From Pseudoruegeria aquimaris (GTDB lineage Bacteria > Pseudomonadota > Alphaproteobacteria > Rhodobacterales > Rhodobacteraceae), in NCBI RefSeq assembly GCF_900172235.1, contig NZ_FWFQ01000002.1, forward strand, positions 124,001-188,000: DNA of 64,000 bases. Reading direction: 5' to 3'. The translations under genes were made by a program, and so were the position numbers. Numbering within the stretch: position 1 is the first letter of the stretch; each line of letters opens with the position of its first letter. The notes below the pieces were generated by a model. It searched no databases. It saw only the letters and a program-made list of their open reading frames with translations, and had not been told where the DNA came from. Positions 52,437-61,008 of this stretch are shown piece by piece.

Positions 52437-52541
52437 AAGGCCCGCGGGGTGGCGCGAAAGCGCCGCCTGTTTGGCCGCAGGCAAACCTCTGGTTTGACGG
52501 GGCGGGTCGGCGCTGCCCGGGCCGCTGCACGCCCCGGGCTT
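52437..52541. repeat. Hairpin-rich region with a diverged fourth repeat copy
   Basis: A run of small palindromes (GGCGCGAAAGCGCC at 52451-52464, CAAACCTCTGGTTTG at 52482-52496) followed by TCGGCGCTGCCCGG and CCCCGGGCT (52507-52540), which resembles the second half of the 70-base unit. Similarity is weaker than for the other copies. Confidence 0.45.
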
Positions 52542-52543
52542 AG

Positions 52544-52572
52544 AAGAAAAAGGCGGCCTCGAAGTGCCGCCT
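52544..52572 (-). terminator. Rho-independent terminator of lysS
   Basis: On the minus strand AGGCGGC, an eight-base loop and GCCGCCT are followed directly by TTTTCTTC, 26 bases after the lysS stop. A good intrinsic terminator. Confidence 0.85.
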
Positions 52573-52597
52573 CTCCCAAATTACTTTCTGGCCCCTA

Positions 52598-54241
52598 TCA
52601 GGCCAGCTCACCCGCCAGCGCGCTTTCGATCAGCGCGATGCTTTCCTCCACGCCGTAAAGCGCGATGAAGCCGCCGAAGCGCGGGCCCTGGCTGGCGCCC
52701 AGCAGCACCTCGTAGAGCGCGCCGAACCACTCGCGCAGGTTCTCGAACCCGTGGTTCTTGCCCACCGCGAAGACGAGCGATTGCAGATCGTCCGCATCCT
52801 CGAGGCCGAAGCCCGACAGATCGGCCTCCTGCCCCATGGCGGCGTTCTTCTTCTCGATCATCGCCTTGGCCACGTCCACGTCCTTCAGCGCGGCCACCAG
52901 ATCGGCGAGCGCGGCGCGCTCCTGATCGGTGGGCGCACGGTAGACCTTCGCCGGCTTCACGAAATCATTGTAGTAGCGCACGGCAAAGCCCGCGGCCTGA
53001 TCCATCTGCGGGTTGGCCTCGGGGCTGGCCTCAGGCGCATAGCGCTGGATGAAGCCCCAGAGCTTGTCCTTGTCCTCGGCGCCGGAGACCGACGCGAGGT
53101 TGAGCAGCATCGAGAAGGGCACCACCATGTCCGACTGCGGCACGTCGCCGGCGTGGATGTGCCACACCGGGTTGTTCAGCTGCGCCTTCAGATCCTGCCC
53201 GTGGTAGGCGCGCAGCTGCTGGTGATACTCGTCCACCGCCTTCGGGATCACGTCGAAATGCATCCGCTTGGCCGTTTTCGGCTTCTGGTACATGAAGTAG
53301 GCCAGGCTCTCGGTGGAGGCATAGGTCAGCCATTCGTCGATCGACACGCCGTTGCCCGAGGATTTGGAGATCTTCTGGCCGTTCTCGTCGAGGAACAACT
53401 CGTAGGTGAAATGCTCCGGCGCCGGCCAGCCGAGGATGCGGCAGATGCTGTCGTAGATCGGCGTGTTGGTGGAGTGATCCTTGCCGTACATCTCGAAATC
53501 GACTTCAAGCGCCGCCCAGCGCGCGCCGAAATCTGGCTTCCACTGCAGCTTCACGTTGCCACCGGTGACGGGCAGCGTCCACTCCCGGCCGTCTTCGTCG
53601 TCGAAGGTGATCGTGTGGTTTTCCGCATCCACCTTCTTCATCGGCACGTAGAGCACGCGGCCGGTCTCCGGGTGGATCGGCAGGAAGATGGAATAGGTCT
53701 GGCGGCGCTCCTCGCGCAGGGATTTCAGCATGACCTCCATGATGGCGTCATACTTCTCGCAGGCGCGTTTCAGGATCTCGTCGAAAGCGCCGGAACGGTA
53801 GAATTCCGTGGCCGAATAGAATTCGTAGTCGAACCCGAAAGTATCGAGGAACCGCCGCAGCATGGCGTTGTTGTGGTGGCCGAAGCTTTCGTATTCGCCG
53901 AAGGGATCGGGCACCGAGGTCAGCGGCTTCTGGAGGTGCTCCTGCAGCATCTCCTGGTTGGGCACGTTGCCCGGCACCTTGCGCATCCCGTCCAGATCGT
54001 CGGAGAAGCAGATGAGCTTCGTCGGGATGTCGCTGATCACCTCGAAGGCATTGCGGATCATCGTGGTGCGGGCGACCTCGCCGAAGGTGCCGATGTGGGG
54101 CAGGCCCGAGGGGCCGTAGCCGGTTTCGAACAGCACGTAGCCCTTCTCGGGGGGCTGCTTCCTGTAGCGTTTGAGCACCCGGCGCGCTTCCTCGAAGGGC
54201 CAGGCTTTCGAACTCATTGCAGTCTCGCGAAGATCAGACAT
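52598..54241 (-). CDS. lysS: Lysine--tRNA ligase, class I
   Basis: Charges tRNA-Lys. This is the archaeal-type class I enzyme found in many alphaproteobacteria in place of the usual class II LysRS. The 547-residue protein has the HIGH motif in [16 protein letters not shown] and the KMSKS motif as [13 protein letters not shown]. The helical anticodon-binding part follows from about residue 380. The ATG at 54241 has AAAGGAAAAGC upstream; the longer frame to 54274 is weaker. A terminator follows the gene. It faces the ABC operon and is preceded by a separate same-strand operon. Confidence 0.96.
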   Translation of the reverse strand: MSDLRETAMSSKAWPFEEARRVLKRYRKQPPEKGYVLFETGYGPSGLPHIGTFGEVARTTMIRNAFEVISDIPTKLICFSDDLDGMRKVPGNVPNQEMLQEHLQKPLTSVPDPFGEYESFGHHNNAMLRRFLDTFGFDYEFYSATEFYRSGAFDEILKRACEKYDAIMEVMLKSLREERRQTYSIFLPIHPETGRVLYVPMKKVDAENHTITFDDEDGREWTLPVTGGNVKLQWKPDFGARWAALEVDFEMYGKDHSTNTPIYDSICRILGWPAPEHFTYELFLDENGQKISKSSGNGVSIDEWLTYASTESLAYFMYQKPKTAKRMHFDVIPKAVDEYHQQLRAYHGQDLKAQLNNPVWHIHAGDVPQSDMVVPFSMLLNLASVSGAEDKDKLWGFIQRYAPEASPEANPQMDQAAGFAVRYYNDFVKPAKVYRAPTDQERAALADLVAALKDVDVAKAMIEKKNAAMGQEADLSGFGLEDADDLQSLVFAVGKNHGFENLREWFGALYEVLLGASQGPRFGGFIALYGVEESIALIESALAGELA

Positions 54242-54345
54242 CGTGCTAGCTTTTCCTTTGCGTCGCGGCCCCATGCCGCAACGCAGGTGTCCTATGCTTC
54301 GGGCCGCGCAAGGTCAACACGGGCCTGCATGGGGCGCGGTGAAAT

Positions 54346-55383
54346 TCACGCCGCCCCGGACAGCACGACGCGGCGTCCCTCCCGCGCCGCCCGCTTCACC
54401 GCTTCCAGAACCTGCAGGGTGCGCAGCCCCTCTTCGCCGCTCACCAGCGGCTCGGCCCGGCCGGCGATCACCGCGGCGAAATGATCGAGTTGCGCCTCCA
54501 GCGGATCGCGCTGCGCCGAAGGCAGCGCCTCGCGGCGGATGGGCGCCCACCAGCTGCGTTCTTCGGGGTGATGCCAGAGCCCGAGATCGGGCACCGAGAG
54601 CGCACCGTGGGTGCCCGCGATGGTGTAGGCCGGCACGTCGGTCTTCGGGTAGGCCGGGTTCTCGCCGGCGGCGAATTCCCAGCTCCACGGCGAGACGGCG
54701 CAATCCGAGATCGACACCGTGCCCAGCGCGCCGCTTTCGAACTCCAGCAGCATCGCCGCCGTATCCTCTACAGCAAAGCCGCGCACCGCGCTGCTTTCCA
54801 CCGCCTGGACCGCCGCCACCTCGCCGCAGAGATGGCGCAGAAGATCCAGATCGTGGATCAGGTTGATGAAGACGGGCCCCGCCCCCTCCTGCCGCCGCCA
54901 GTCGGGCGCGAAATAGGCGTCGGGTTTGTAGAGCCAGAACAGGGCGTTCACCGCCACGATGCGCCCCAGCCGGCCTGCCTCGATGGCGGCCTTGGCCGCC
55001 GCGATGAGCGGGTTGTGGCGGCGGTGGTGCCCCACGAGGATCGGCACCTGCGCCGTGCGCGCCGCATCGACGAGCCGCCGCGCATCCTCCACCCGGTCCG
55101 CGATCGGCTTTTCCACCAGCACCGGAATGCCCCGCGCCACGCAGGCCAGCGCCTGTGCCACGTGCAGCTGGTTGGGGGAGGCCAGCAGAACGCCGTCGGG
55201 CTTCACCCCGTCGAGCGCGGCCTCCAGATCGTCGAAGAGCGGCACGGCGGCGGCCTCGGCCACGCCCCGCGCCGCGGGGGCCGGGTCCGCGATGGCGGCC
55301 AGCCAGCCGCGCGCCTGCAACATCGCGATATGACGTTGGCCGATCAGGCCGGCGCCGACGACGAGAATGCGTGGTGAGTTCAT
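54346..55383 (-). CDS. Gfo/Idh/MocA-family oxidoreductase (catabolic operon)
   Basis: A 345-residue NAD(P)-dependent oxidoreductase. Rossmann motif ILVVGAGLIGQRHIAMLQAR, signature PVLVEKPIADRVEDARRLV, and catalytic region GPVFINLIHDLDLLRHLCG with an HDLD motif near residue 178, where inositol-dehydrogenase-like members have their His. It follows a sugar phosphate isomerase-like gene with an ATGA overlap and a 3-hydroxyisobutyrate-dehydrogenase-like gene, so it probably acts in one sugar, polyol or sugar-acid pathway. It is not closely alike to the Gfo/Idh protein at 50.2 kb. Confidence 0.88.
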   Translation of the reverse strand: MNSPRILVVGAGLIGQRHIAMLQARGWLAAIADPAPAARGVAEAAAVPLFDDLEAALDGVKPDGVLLASPNQLHVAQALACVARGIPVLVEKPIADRVEDARRLVDAARTAQVPILVGHHRRHNPLIAAAKAAIEAGRLGRIVAVNALFWLYKPDAYFAPDWRRQEGAGPVFINLIHDLDLLRHLCGEVAAVQAVESSAVRGFAVEDTAAMLLEFESGALGTVSISDCAVSPWSWEFAAGENPAYPKTDVPAYTIAGTHGALSVPDLGLWHHPEERSWWAPIRREALPSAQRDPLEAQLDHFAAVIAGRAEPLVSGEEGLRTLQVLEAVKRAAREGRRVVLSGAA

Positions 55384-56243
55384 GCGAAGATGTCCTTGAA
55401 GGGGCCGATGCACTGGCGGAAGCCCGCCTCGAAATCCCCGTTGCCGGGGTGGTAGACGCTCTCGAAGGAGATGACGCCGCTGTAGCCATCCGCCCTCAGC
55501 GCCTGCGCGATCGGGGCGAATTGGTCGGCAAGCTGCCCCTGCCCCATCGGGCGCACTTCGAGATGGGCGCGCGGCGTATCCACCTGCACGTCCTTGATGT
55601 GCACATGCCCGAGATAGCCGCCCCTCACCTCCTCGTAGCCATCTGGCCAGGCGCGTTCGTGGCACCAGCAGTTGTTGGCCGGATCCCAGAGCACCTTCAA
55701 CACGTCCTGCGCGCCGAGATCGTCGATCAGGCGGCGGGCGGTGTGGTTGGAATTGACCATGGTGCCGTTGCCGGTTTCCACCACCAGCGTCACCCCCGCA
55801 TCGCGCGCCATCTCGCAGGCCGGTGCGATCAGCGGCAGGCAGGCCTCCCAGGCGCCCCTGGCCACGTTCCAGACCTCGGCCCCATGCGCGCCCCAGAGGA
55901 TCTGCTCCTTCCTGGGCGTCATGATCCGCACCAGCGGCGCGCCGAGGACATGGGCCATGTCGATCACCCGCTTCAGCGCCTCCATATGGGCCCGATGCAG
56001 CGCGTCACCGGGCCGGTTGGCCACCGTCACCCCCGCGAAGACGTGGCGCGACAGGCAACTGACGGGCTTGCCCCTGTCACGCAGGAGCCTGTCGATCTCC
56101 GCCACTTCCCGTGGGCTGTGATCGCCCACTTCCTTCTCGCCGACGAATTGCAGCTCGGCATGGGTGAGGCCGAATTCGTCCATCACGTCGAGCGCATGGG
56201 AGAGGTCGCGGCTGATGCCGTCACAGATCACGCCAAGATCCAT
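55380..56243 (-). CDS. Sugar phosphate isomerase/epimerase (xylose-isomerase-like TIM barrel)
   Basis: A 287-residue AP_endonuc_2-type barrel. Visible landmarks are the N-terminal DLGVICDGISRDLSHAL, the Glu metal ligand in LVVETGNGTMVNS, the WDPANNCW segment with metal-binding Asp, GYLGHVHIKDVQ with His, and the final Glu in GVISFESVYHPG. Four acidic/His ligands at these positions bind a divalent metal in the family. Substrates include ketoses, inosose and hydroxypyruvate, so the exact reaction is open. GGAGGGAGCG precedes the ATG. Middle gene of the three-gene operon. Confidence 0.88.
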   Translation of the reverse strand: MDLGVICDGISRDLSHALDVMDEFGLTHAELQFVGEKEVGDHSPREVAEIDRLLRDRGKPVSCLSRHVFAGVTVANRPGDALHRAHMEALKRVIDMAHVLGAPLVRIMTPRKEQILWGAHGAEVWNVARGAWEACLPLIAPACEMARDAGVTLVVETGNGTMVNSNHTARRLIDDLGAQDVLKVLWDPANNCWCHERAWPDGYEEVRGGYLGHVHIKDVQVDTPRAHLEVRPMGQGQLADQFAPIAQALRADGYSGVISFESVYHPGNGDFEAGFRQCIGPFKDIFA

Positions 56244-56252
56244 CGCTCCCTC

Positions 56253-57143
56253 CTACCGGTGCAGCTCGGCGCCCACGATCTCTTCGATCATGCGCGCGCA
56301 GGCCCAGTTGTCGCCTTCGGGAAACCGAGATTTCCCGGCGTGGAAGATCTGCATCGCGGCCGCCGCCGTGTGCAGCGGCACCTCCAGCTCCTGTCCGAGA
56401 TCCATCGAGATCGTCAGATCCTTGTGCATCGTGCCGATGCCGGAGCCGGTGCCGGCAAACTTGCGGTCGATGATGTTTTCCAGCGCGGTGTTGGCGCAGC
56501 CGCAGCCCGCCGACGAGGTGGAGACGACGTTGAAGAGCGTTTCGCCCGCCACGCCGGCTCTGGCCGCCAGAACCGCCGCCTCGAAGGTGGCCGAGAAGAT
56601 CGAGCCGATCAGCGATTGCAGCACGGCCTTGACGGTCTGCCCCTGCCCCGGCGCCTCCCCGACGCGGTGGATCACCGCCGAGACGGCCTCCATGACCGGC
56701 GCGAAACGGTCCAGCACCTCCGCGGGCGCGGCGGCCATCATCGTGAGCGTGCCGTTCTGCGCGCCGGGAAAGCCGCCCGACACCGGCGTGTCGATCAGGT
56801 GCAGACCCGTGCCCGCCATCGCCGCCCCGATCTCGCGCGCTTCCCGCGGCCTGATCGTGGCCGACAGGATCACGGCCCCGCCGGGCGCCATGCTGTCCAC
56901 GAGCCCGCCCTGCCCGAGGATCACCTCGCGGGCCTGATCGCCGTTCATCACCATCACGAACACCGCGTCAGACGCGGCCCCCACGGCGGCGACGGACTCC
57001 GCCGCCGCGCCGCCCATCTCCGCGAGTGCCGCGCAGCGCGCAGCGCTCAGATCGTAGCCCGTGGTGGCAAAGCCCGCCGCGATCAGATTCTTCGCCAGAC
57101 CGCTGCCCATGTCTCCTAGGCCGATGACCCCTGCTGTCTTCAT
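56253..57143 (-). CDS. NAD(P)-dependent oxidoreductase, 3-hydroxyisobutyrate dehydrogenase family
   Basis: A 296-residue beta-hydroxyacid dehydrogenase. It opens GVIGLGDMGSGLAKNLIAAG, the diagnostic motif of the family. It then shows the substrate loop DTPVSGGFPGAQNGTLTMM and the catalytic lysine in GQGQTVKAVLQSLI, one position away from the usual G-x-x-x-K-x-x-N-N, as the helix reads VKAVLQSL. Relatives act on tartronate semialdehyde, 3-hydroxyisobutyrate or L-threonate. First gene of the operon with the isomerase and Gfo/Idh genes; GGAGGAGAGACGATC precedes the ATG. Confidence 0.88.
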   Translation of the reverse strand: MKTAGVIGLGDMGSGLAKNLIAAGFATTGYDLSAARCAALAEMGGAAAESVAAVGAASDAVFVMVMNGDQAREVILGQGGLVDSMAPGGAVILSATIRPREAREIGAAMAGTGLHLIDTPVSGGFPGAQNGTLTMMAAAPAEVLDRFAPVMEAVSAVIHRVGEAPGQGQTVKAVLQSLIGSIFSATFEAAVLAARAGVAGETLFNVVSTSSAGCGCANTALENIIDRKFAGTGSGIGTMHKDLTISMDLGQELEVPLHTAAAAMQIFHAGKSRFPEGDNWACARMIEEIVGAELHR

Positions 57144-57326
57144 GATCGTCTCTCCTCCCTGCGTCCCGGCCCCACCTTAGCGCCCCGCAGCCGGCGTGAC
57201 AGGCATTTTCCCGACATTGCACGCACGTCGGCCGCCCGGCGCGCAAACCGGGGCGCATTGCCCTCTGGCCCTTCTCGGCCGTGGCCACTATCCTGCCGGC
57301 CAGTCAACACTCGTGGAGAAACCTTC

Positions 57327-57755
57327 GTGTCCCAAGTGCCCCCCACCCTGACCCCGCAGGATTGCCTCGTCGCCATCATGATCGCCGAATCCGCCTCCGA
57401 CGAGGTGGTGCGCACGAGCGAGCTGGTGACGATCCAGCGGATCGTGAACCATTTCCCCGTGTTCCAGAACTACGACCAGGACAGGATGAGCACCGTCAGC
57501 AACATCGTCTTCGATCTTCTGGAAGAGGAAGACGGGCTGGACGCGCTCTTCGGTCTCGTGCGCGAGAACCTGCCCGAGCAGCTCTTCGAAACCGCCTATG
57601 CGATGGCCTGCGACGTGGCCGCGGCGGACGGCACCCTGCACGGGCCGGAGCTGCGCCTGCTGGAAGAGATCCGCTACGAGCTGAACATCGACCGGCTCCA
57701 CGCCGCCGCCATCGAGCGCGGCGCACGCGCCCGCCACATGACGCTGAACGGGTGA
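57327..57755 (+). CDS. TerB-like (tellurite resistance B) family protein
   Basis: A 142-residue, all-helical cytoplasmic protein with two TerB/DjlA-type repeats of acidic helices, LTPQDCLVAIMIAESASDEV and YAMACDVAAADGTLHGPELR. The metal-like acidic loop AADGTL and the ending RLLEEIRYELNIDRL are typical of TerB. The GTG start follows TGGAGAAACCTTC. The name comes from tellurite plasmids, but chromosomal single-domain members have no known function. It lies just before the Zur-box promoter of the ABC system but has its own start region. Confidence 0.83.
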   Translation: MSQVPPTLTPQDCLVAIMIAESASDEVVRTSELVTIQRIVNHFPVFQNYDQDRMSTVSNIVFDLLEEEDGLDALFGLVRENLPEQLFETAYAMACDVAAADGTLHGPELRLLEEIRYELNIDRLHAAAIERGARARHMTLNG

Positions 57756-57821
57756 TCGTTTCGGCGGCGAAAGCCGCCGATCCGCCGGCTTTCCCGGAGC
57801 TGCCGTCCGTTTTCGCTTGAC

Positions 57822-57840
57822 TGTTATGTAATAACGTTAC
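57822..57840 (+). promoter_or_regulatory. Candidate Zur box before the His-rich ABC system
   Basis: TGTTATGTAATAACGTTAC matches the proteobacterial Zur consensus TGTTATAnTATAACATTTC at most positions, with the key TGTTAT and ATAAC blocks correctly spaced. TTGACT at 57817-57822 overlaps it as a possible -35. It lies 43 bases before the ATPase ATG, a repressor position. A zinc regulator is therefore likely. Confidence 0.65.
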
Positions 57841-57883
57841 TTCTTGCGACGCACAGCGAAGCGAAGCACCGGGATAGCAGATC

Positions 57884-58585
57884 ATGATCGACGTCGAAAA
57901 CGCAACCTTCAGCTGGGCGCCCCGAACGGCGGCCGCGCCCGGCACCGGCGTGTTGGACATCGCAAGCTTCCACCTCGACGCGGGCGAGACCGCCTTCCTG
58001 CACGGGCCTTCGGGCTGCGGCAAATCCACCTTCCTCGGCCTCGTGGCCGGGGTGCTTCAGGCGCAGGGCGGCACCGTGCGTGTGGACGGCACCGATCTGG
58101 GCAGCCTGAGCGCCCCCGCGCGGGATCGCTTCCGGGCGGACCGCATGGGCGTGATCTTCCAGATGTTCAACCTGCTGCCCTATCTCTCGGTGCTGGACAA
58201 CGTATTGCTGGCGGTGCGCTTCTCCGAACGCCGCCACGCCGCCCTGGGGGCGCAGGCCAAGGACGAAGCGCTTCGCCTGCTCGCCCATCTGCGCATGGAT
58301 GCCCCGGAGCTTCTCGCCGCCCCGGTGGCGCGCCTGAGCGTGGGGCAGCAGCAGCGCGTGGCGGCCGCCCGCGCCCTTCTGGGCCGCCCGCCCGTCGTGC
58401 TGGCGGACGAGCCGACGTCGGCGCTGGACGAGGAGGTGAAGGCCGAATTCATCGACCTGCTGCTGGCCGAATGCGCCGAAGCCGGCAGCACGCTGCTCTT
58501 CGTGAGCCACGATCCCCGCCTCGCCGGCCGCTTCGACCGGGCCGTCGAATTCCGTGATCTCGCCGCCGGGAGGGCCGCCGCATGA
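57884..58585 (+). CDS. ABC transporter ATP-binding protein (LolD/MacB type), zinc-linked
   Basis: A 233-residue ATPase of the MacB/LolD group that drives FtsX-fold permeases. Walker A is GPSGCGKSTFLGLVAG, the Q-loop is VIFQMFNLLPYLSV, the signature LSVGQQQRVAAARALL and Walker B VVLADEPTSALDEE, with the His switch in LLFVSHDPRL. The signature has LSVGQ in place of LSGGQ. Expression is probably repressed by Zur when zinc is sufficient. The stop shares ATGA with the permease start. The same set, as I remember the Zrg locus of Vibrio cholerae, was linked to zinc uptake. Confidence 0.88.
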   Translation: MIDVENATFSWAPRTAAAPGTGVLDIASFHLDAGETAFLHGPSGCGKSTFLGLVAGVLQAQGGTVRVDGTDLGSLSAPARDRFRADRMGVIFQMFNLLPYLSVLDNVLLAVRFSERRHAALGAQAKDEALRLLAHLRMDAPELLAAPVARLSVGQQQRVAAARALLGRPPVVLADEPTSALDEEVKAEFIDLLLAECAEAGSTLLFVSHDPRLAGRFDRAVEFRDLAAGRAAA

Positions 58586-60201
58586 TCGCCCTGGCCTACC
58601 GCTCCCTGCTCAACCGCCGCTTCACGCTCCTGCTCACCGTTCTGGCCATCGCGCTCTCGGTGGCGCTGCTGCTGGGCATCGAACGCCTGCGCCAGCAGGC
58701 CCGCGACGGCTTCACCAATGCCGTCTCGGGGACCGATCTGATCATCGCCGCCCGCGGCAACGATCTCCAGATCCTGCTCGCCACCGTCTTCGGCATCGGC
58801 TCCACCAGCAACACGCTGGACTGGGAGGCCTTCGAAGCCATCCACACCATGCCCGAAGTGGCCTGGGCCGTGCCGATCTCGCAGGGGGACAACCACAAGG
58901 GCCACCCGGTGATCGGCACCGAGGCCGCCTATTTCGACCACTTCCGATACGGAAACCGCCAGCCCCTGCGCATGGCGCAGGGCACGGTGTTCGACGCGCC
59001 CGACGAGGCGGTCGTGGGCGCCGATGTCGCCGCGCAACTCGGCTACGGGCTGGGCACCGTGATCGTGAACGCCCACGGGGCGGGCGATGTCTCCTTCGAC
59101 GTGCACGACGATGCCCCCTTCACAATCACCGGCATCCTCGCAGCCACGGGCACCCCGGTGGACCGCATGGTCTTCGTGCCGCTGGAGGGCTTCGACCGGA
59201 TCCACGAAGGCTATGGCGCGGTGCCGGAAGCAGCCGATCCATTCGCGGAAGCCGCGCCCCGCGCCCCCGCTTCGGATCTCGGCGCCCCGGCAAAGGAAGG
59301 CCAAGACCACGCCGAAGCCGAGCATGACGCACACGCGCACGGCGAAACCGGGCACGCCGAAGAGCACGCGCATGAGGACCATGCCGAGGACGACCACGAC
59401 CACGCCGACCACGCCGAAACCAGCAATGACTCACATGCGAACGGCGAAACCGGGCACGCGGAAGACCACGCGCATGCGGACCATGCCGAGGATGACCACG
59501 ACCACGCGGACCACGCCGAAGCCGAGCAAGAGGCACACGCGCACGGCGAAACCGGACACGCCGACGAGCACGCGCATGAGGGACATTCCGAGGCGGAGCA
59601 CGCCGACGCGGAGCACTCGGACGAGGCCCACCATCATCACGATCATGAGCCGGGCGCGGTGAACGCGGCCTTCGTCGGGCTGACTTCGCCGACGGCCGTT
59701 CTGTCGGTGCAGCGGCGCATCAACGAATACGCCGGCGCGCCGCTGACCGCCGTTATGCCCGCCGTGTCGCTCCAGGGCCTTTGGCAGATCACCGGCGTGG
59801 CCGAAGACACGCTGCGCCTGATGTCCTGGGCGGTGGTGGCGGCCGGGCTGATCGGGCTCGTCGTGATGCTGGCGGCCACGCTGGAGGGGCGCCGGCGCGA
59901 GTTCGCGATCCTGCGCGCCGTGGGCGCCACGCCGGGCATGATCATGCGCCTGATCCTCGGCGAAGCGCTGCTGATCACGACCTTGGGAATTTGCGCCGGC
60001 ATCCTTCTGCTCTACGCTTTGCAGGCGGTGGCCGCGCCGATGCTGGCGCAGCAGTTCGGCCTGCGCATGGGCTGGGCCTTTTCCGGCCGCGAGCTGGCTC
60101 TCGTGGCCGCCGTGCTCGGCGCCGCGCTGATCGCGAGCCTGCCGCCGGCATGGCGCACCTACAGGGCCACGCTGGCGGACGGGTTGACGCCGCGCCTGTG
60201 A
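58582..60201 (+). CDS. FtsX-fold ABC permease with His/Asp-rich periplasmic repeat insert
   Basis: A 539-residue permease of MacB/LolC type. Span 1 covers about residues 14-34, then a large periplasmic domain to about 400, then spans 2-4 (LMSWAVVAAGLIGLVVMLAA; LGEALLITTLGICAGILLL; ELALVAAVLGAALIASLPP) with EFAILRAVGATPGMIMRLIL as FtsX signature. Residues 243-355 of the periplasmic part are a low-complexity insert: units of 34 residues begin at 243, 277 and 311 (HAEAEHDAHAHGETGHAEEH and so on) and a HHHHDHE tail follows, with about 32 His. Such a region should bind Zn2+ or similar ions. It is coupled to the ATPase and followed by the DUF3299 gene. Confidence 0.9.
   Translation: MIALAYRSLLNRRFTLLLTVLAIALSVALLLGIERLRQQARDGFTNAVSGTDLIIAARGNDLQILLATVFGIGSTSNTLDWEAFEAIHTMPEVAWAVPISQGDNHKGHPVIGTEAAYFDHFRYGNRQPLRMAQGTVFDAPDEAVVGADVAAQLGYGLGTVIVNAHGAGDVSFDVHDDAPFTITGILAATGTPVDRMVFVPLEGFDRIHEGYGAVPEAADPFAEAAPRAPASDLGAPAKEGQDHAEAEHDAHAHGETGHAEEHAHEDHAEDDHDHADHAETSNDSHANGETGHAEDHAHADHAEDDHDHADHAEAEQEAHAHGETGHADEHAHEGHSEAEHADAEHSDEAHHHHDHEPGAVNAAFVGLTSPTAVLSVQRRINEYAGAPLTAVMPAVSLQGLWQITGVAEDTLRLMSWAVVAAGLIGLVVMLAATLEGRRREFAILRAVGATPGMIMRLILGEALLITTLGICAGILLLYALQAVAAPMLAQQFGLRMGWAFSGRELALVAAVLGAALIASLPPAWRTYRATLADGLTPRL
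59308..59613 (+). repeat. 102-bp tandem repeat encoding the His-rich insert
   Basis: Units start at 59308, 59410 and 59512 (102 bases each, in frame). The first two are nearly complete; the third diverges towards its end. The shared core encodes GETGHA(E/D)(E/D)HAH and HAEDDHDHADHAE. Length may vary between strains by slippage or recombination. Confidence 0.85.
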
Positions 60202-60288
60202 CGGGGTGAACTCCGCCCCCGGGGGGGGGGGCATCCCCCGTGGCATCGGGTCCGGTAGCCCGGAGCCGAGGAAGAAGGAAGAGACCGA

Positions 60289-60939
60289 GTGAAACGCATT
60301 CTGATCGCCGCGGGCCTGTCGCTCATGCTGGCCGCCCCCGTCGCGGCCACCGAGAGCGAAACCGTCTACTGGGACGGGCTGCTCCCGGTGATGGAGCCCT
60401 ACGAGGATCCCTTTCTCGAACTGACCTACGAGGATCTCGCCGATCTGCGCTTCATCTACGACTACGAGCAGGACCCCGAGAAATTCGCCGAGTTCGAAGA
60501 CTACCCGGCACAGGTCGAGGAAGCCCGCGCGCGCCTCACCGCGCAGGGGCTCGACATCGCCTACCTCTTCAGCATGCGCGACGTGGTGCGGGAAAAGCGG
60601 CGCCAGGCCTACGAGGGCGTGAACGAAAGCCTGATCGGCAAGACGGTGCGGATGCCCGGCTACATGCTGCCGCTCCAGCTGGACGGCCGCAAGACGACGG
60701 AATTCCTGCTGGTGCCCACCGTGGGGGCCTGCATCCACACCCCGCCGCCGGCACCCAACCAGGTCGTCTACGTGAGCTATCCGGAAGGGATCGAGATCAC
60801 CGGGCTCTACACCCCCGTCTGGATCACCGGCCCGATGCTCGGCCAATCCTCCCGGCAGGAGGTCAACCTCGTGGACGGCCAGGCGAGCGTGGACGTCGCC
60901 TACCGCATCGATGCGCTGAAGGTCGAACCCTACGAATAG
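60289..60939 (+). CDS. Secreted DUF3299 protein of the zinc-linked system
   Basis: A 216-residue exported protein. The GTG start (AAGGAAGAGACCGA upstream) gives a Sec signal ending APVAA. The mature part has the DUF3299 landmarks SLIGKTVRMPGYMLPLQLDG, FLLVPTVGACIHTPPPAPNQ with a Cys-x-His pair that could bind metal, and the late VYVSYPEGIEITGLYTPVWI. An additional N-terminal part rich in acidic residues precedes it. DUF3299 proteins accompany the ABC pair in several Proteobacteria, as I recall, and are probably the periplasmic partner. It lies 87 bases after the permease, downstream of an 11-G run. Confidence 0.85.
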   Translation: MKRILIAAGLSLMLAAPVAATESETVYWDGLLPVMEPYEDPFLELTYEDLADLRFIYDYEQDPEKFAEFEDYPAQVEEARARLTAQGLDIAYLFSMRDVVREKRRQAYEGVNESLIGKTVRMPGYMLPLQLDGRKTTEFLLVPTVGACIHTPPPAPNQVVYVSYPEGIEITGLYTPVWITGPMLGQSSRQEVNLVDGQASVDVAYRIDALKVEPYE

Positions 60940-61008
60940 GCGCCGGGCGGAGCAGAGCGGTGGCGCGGCGAGGCCCCCTGCCCCGCCGCGACCCAAACGC
61001 CCGCGATG

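Noticed and set aside
57762-57779. CGGCGGC-GAAA-GCCGCCG hairpin as terminator of the TerB-like gene
   Set aside because: Stable tetraloop hairpin but no T run after it. It may stabilise the mRNA end, but I cannot support a terminator call.
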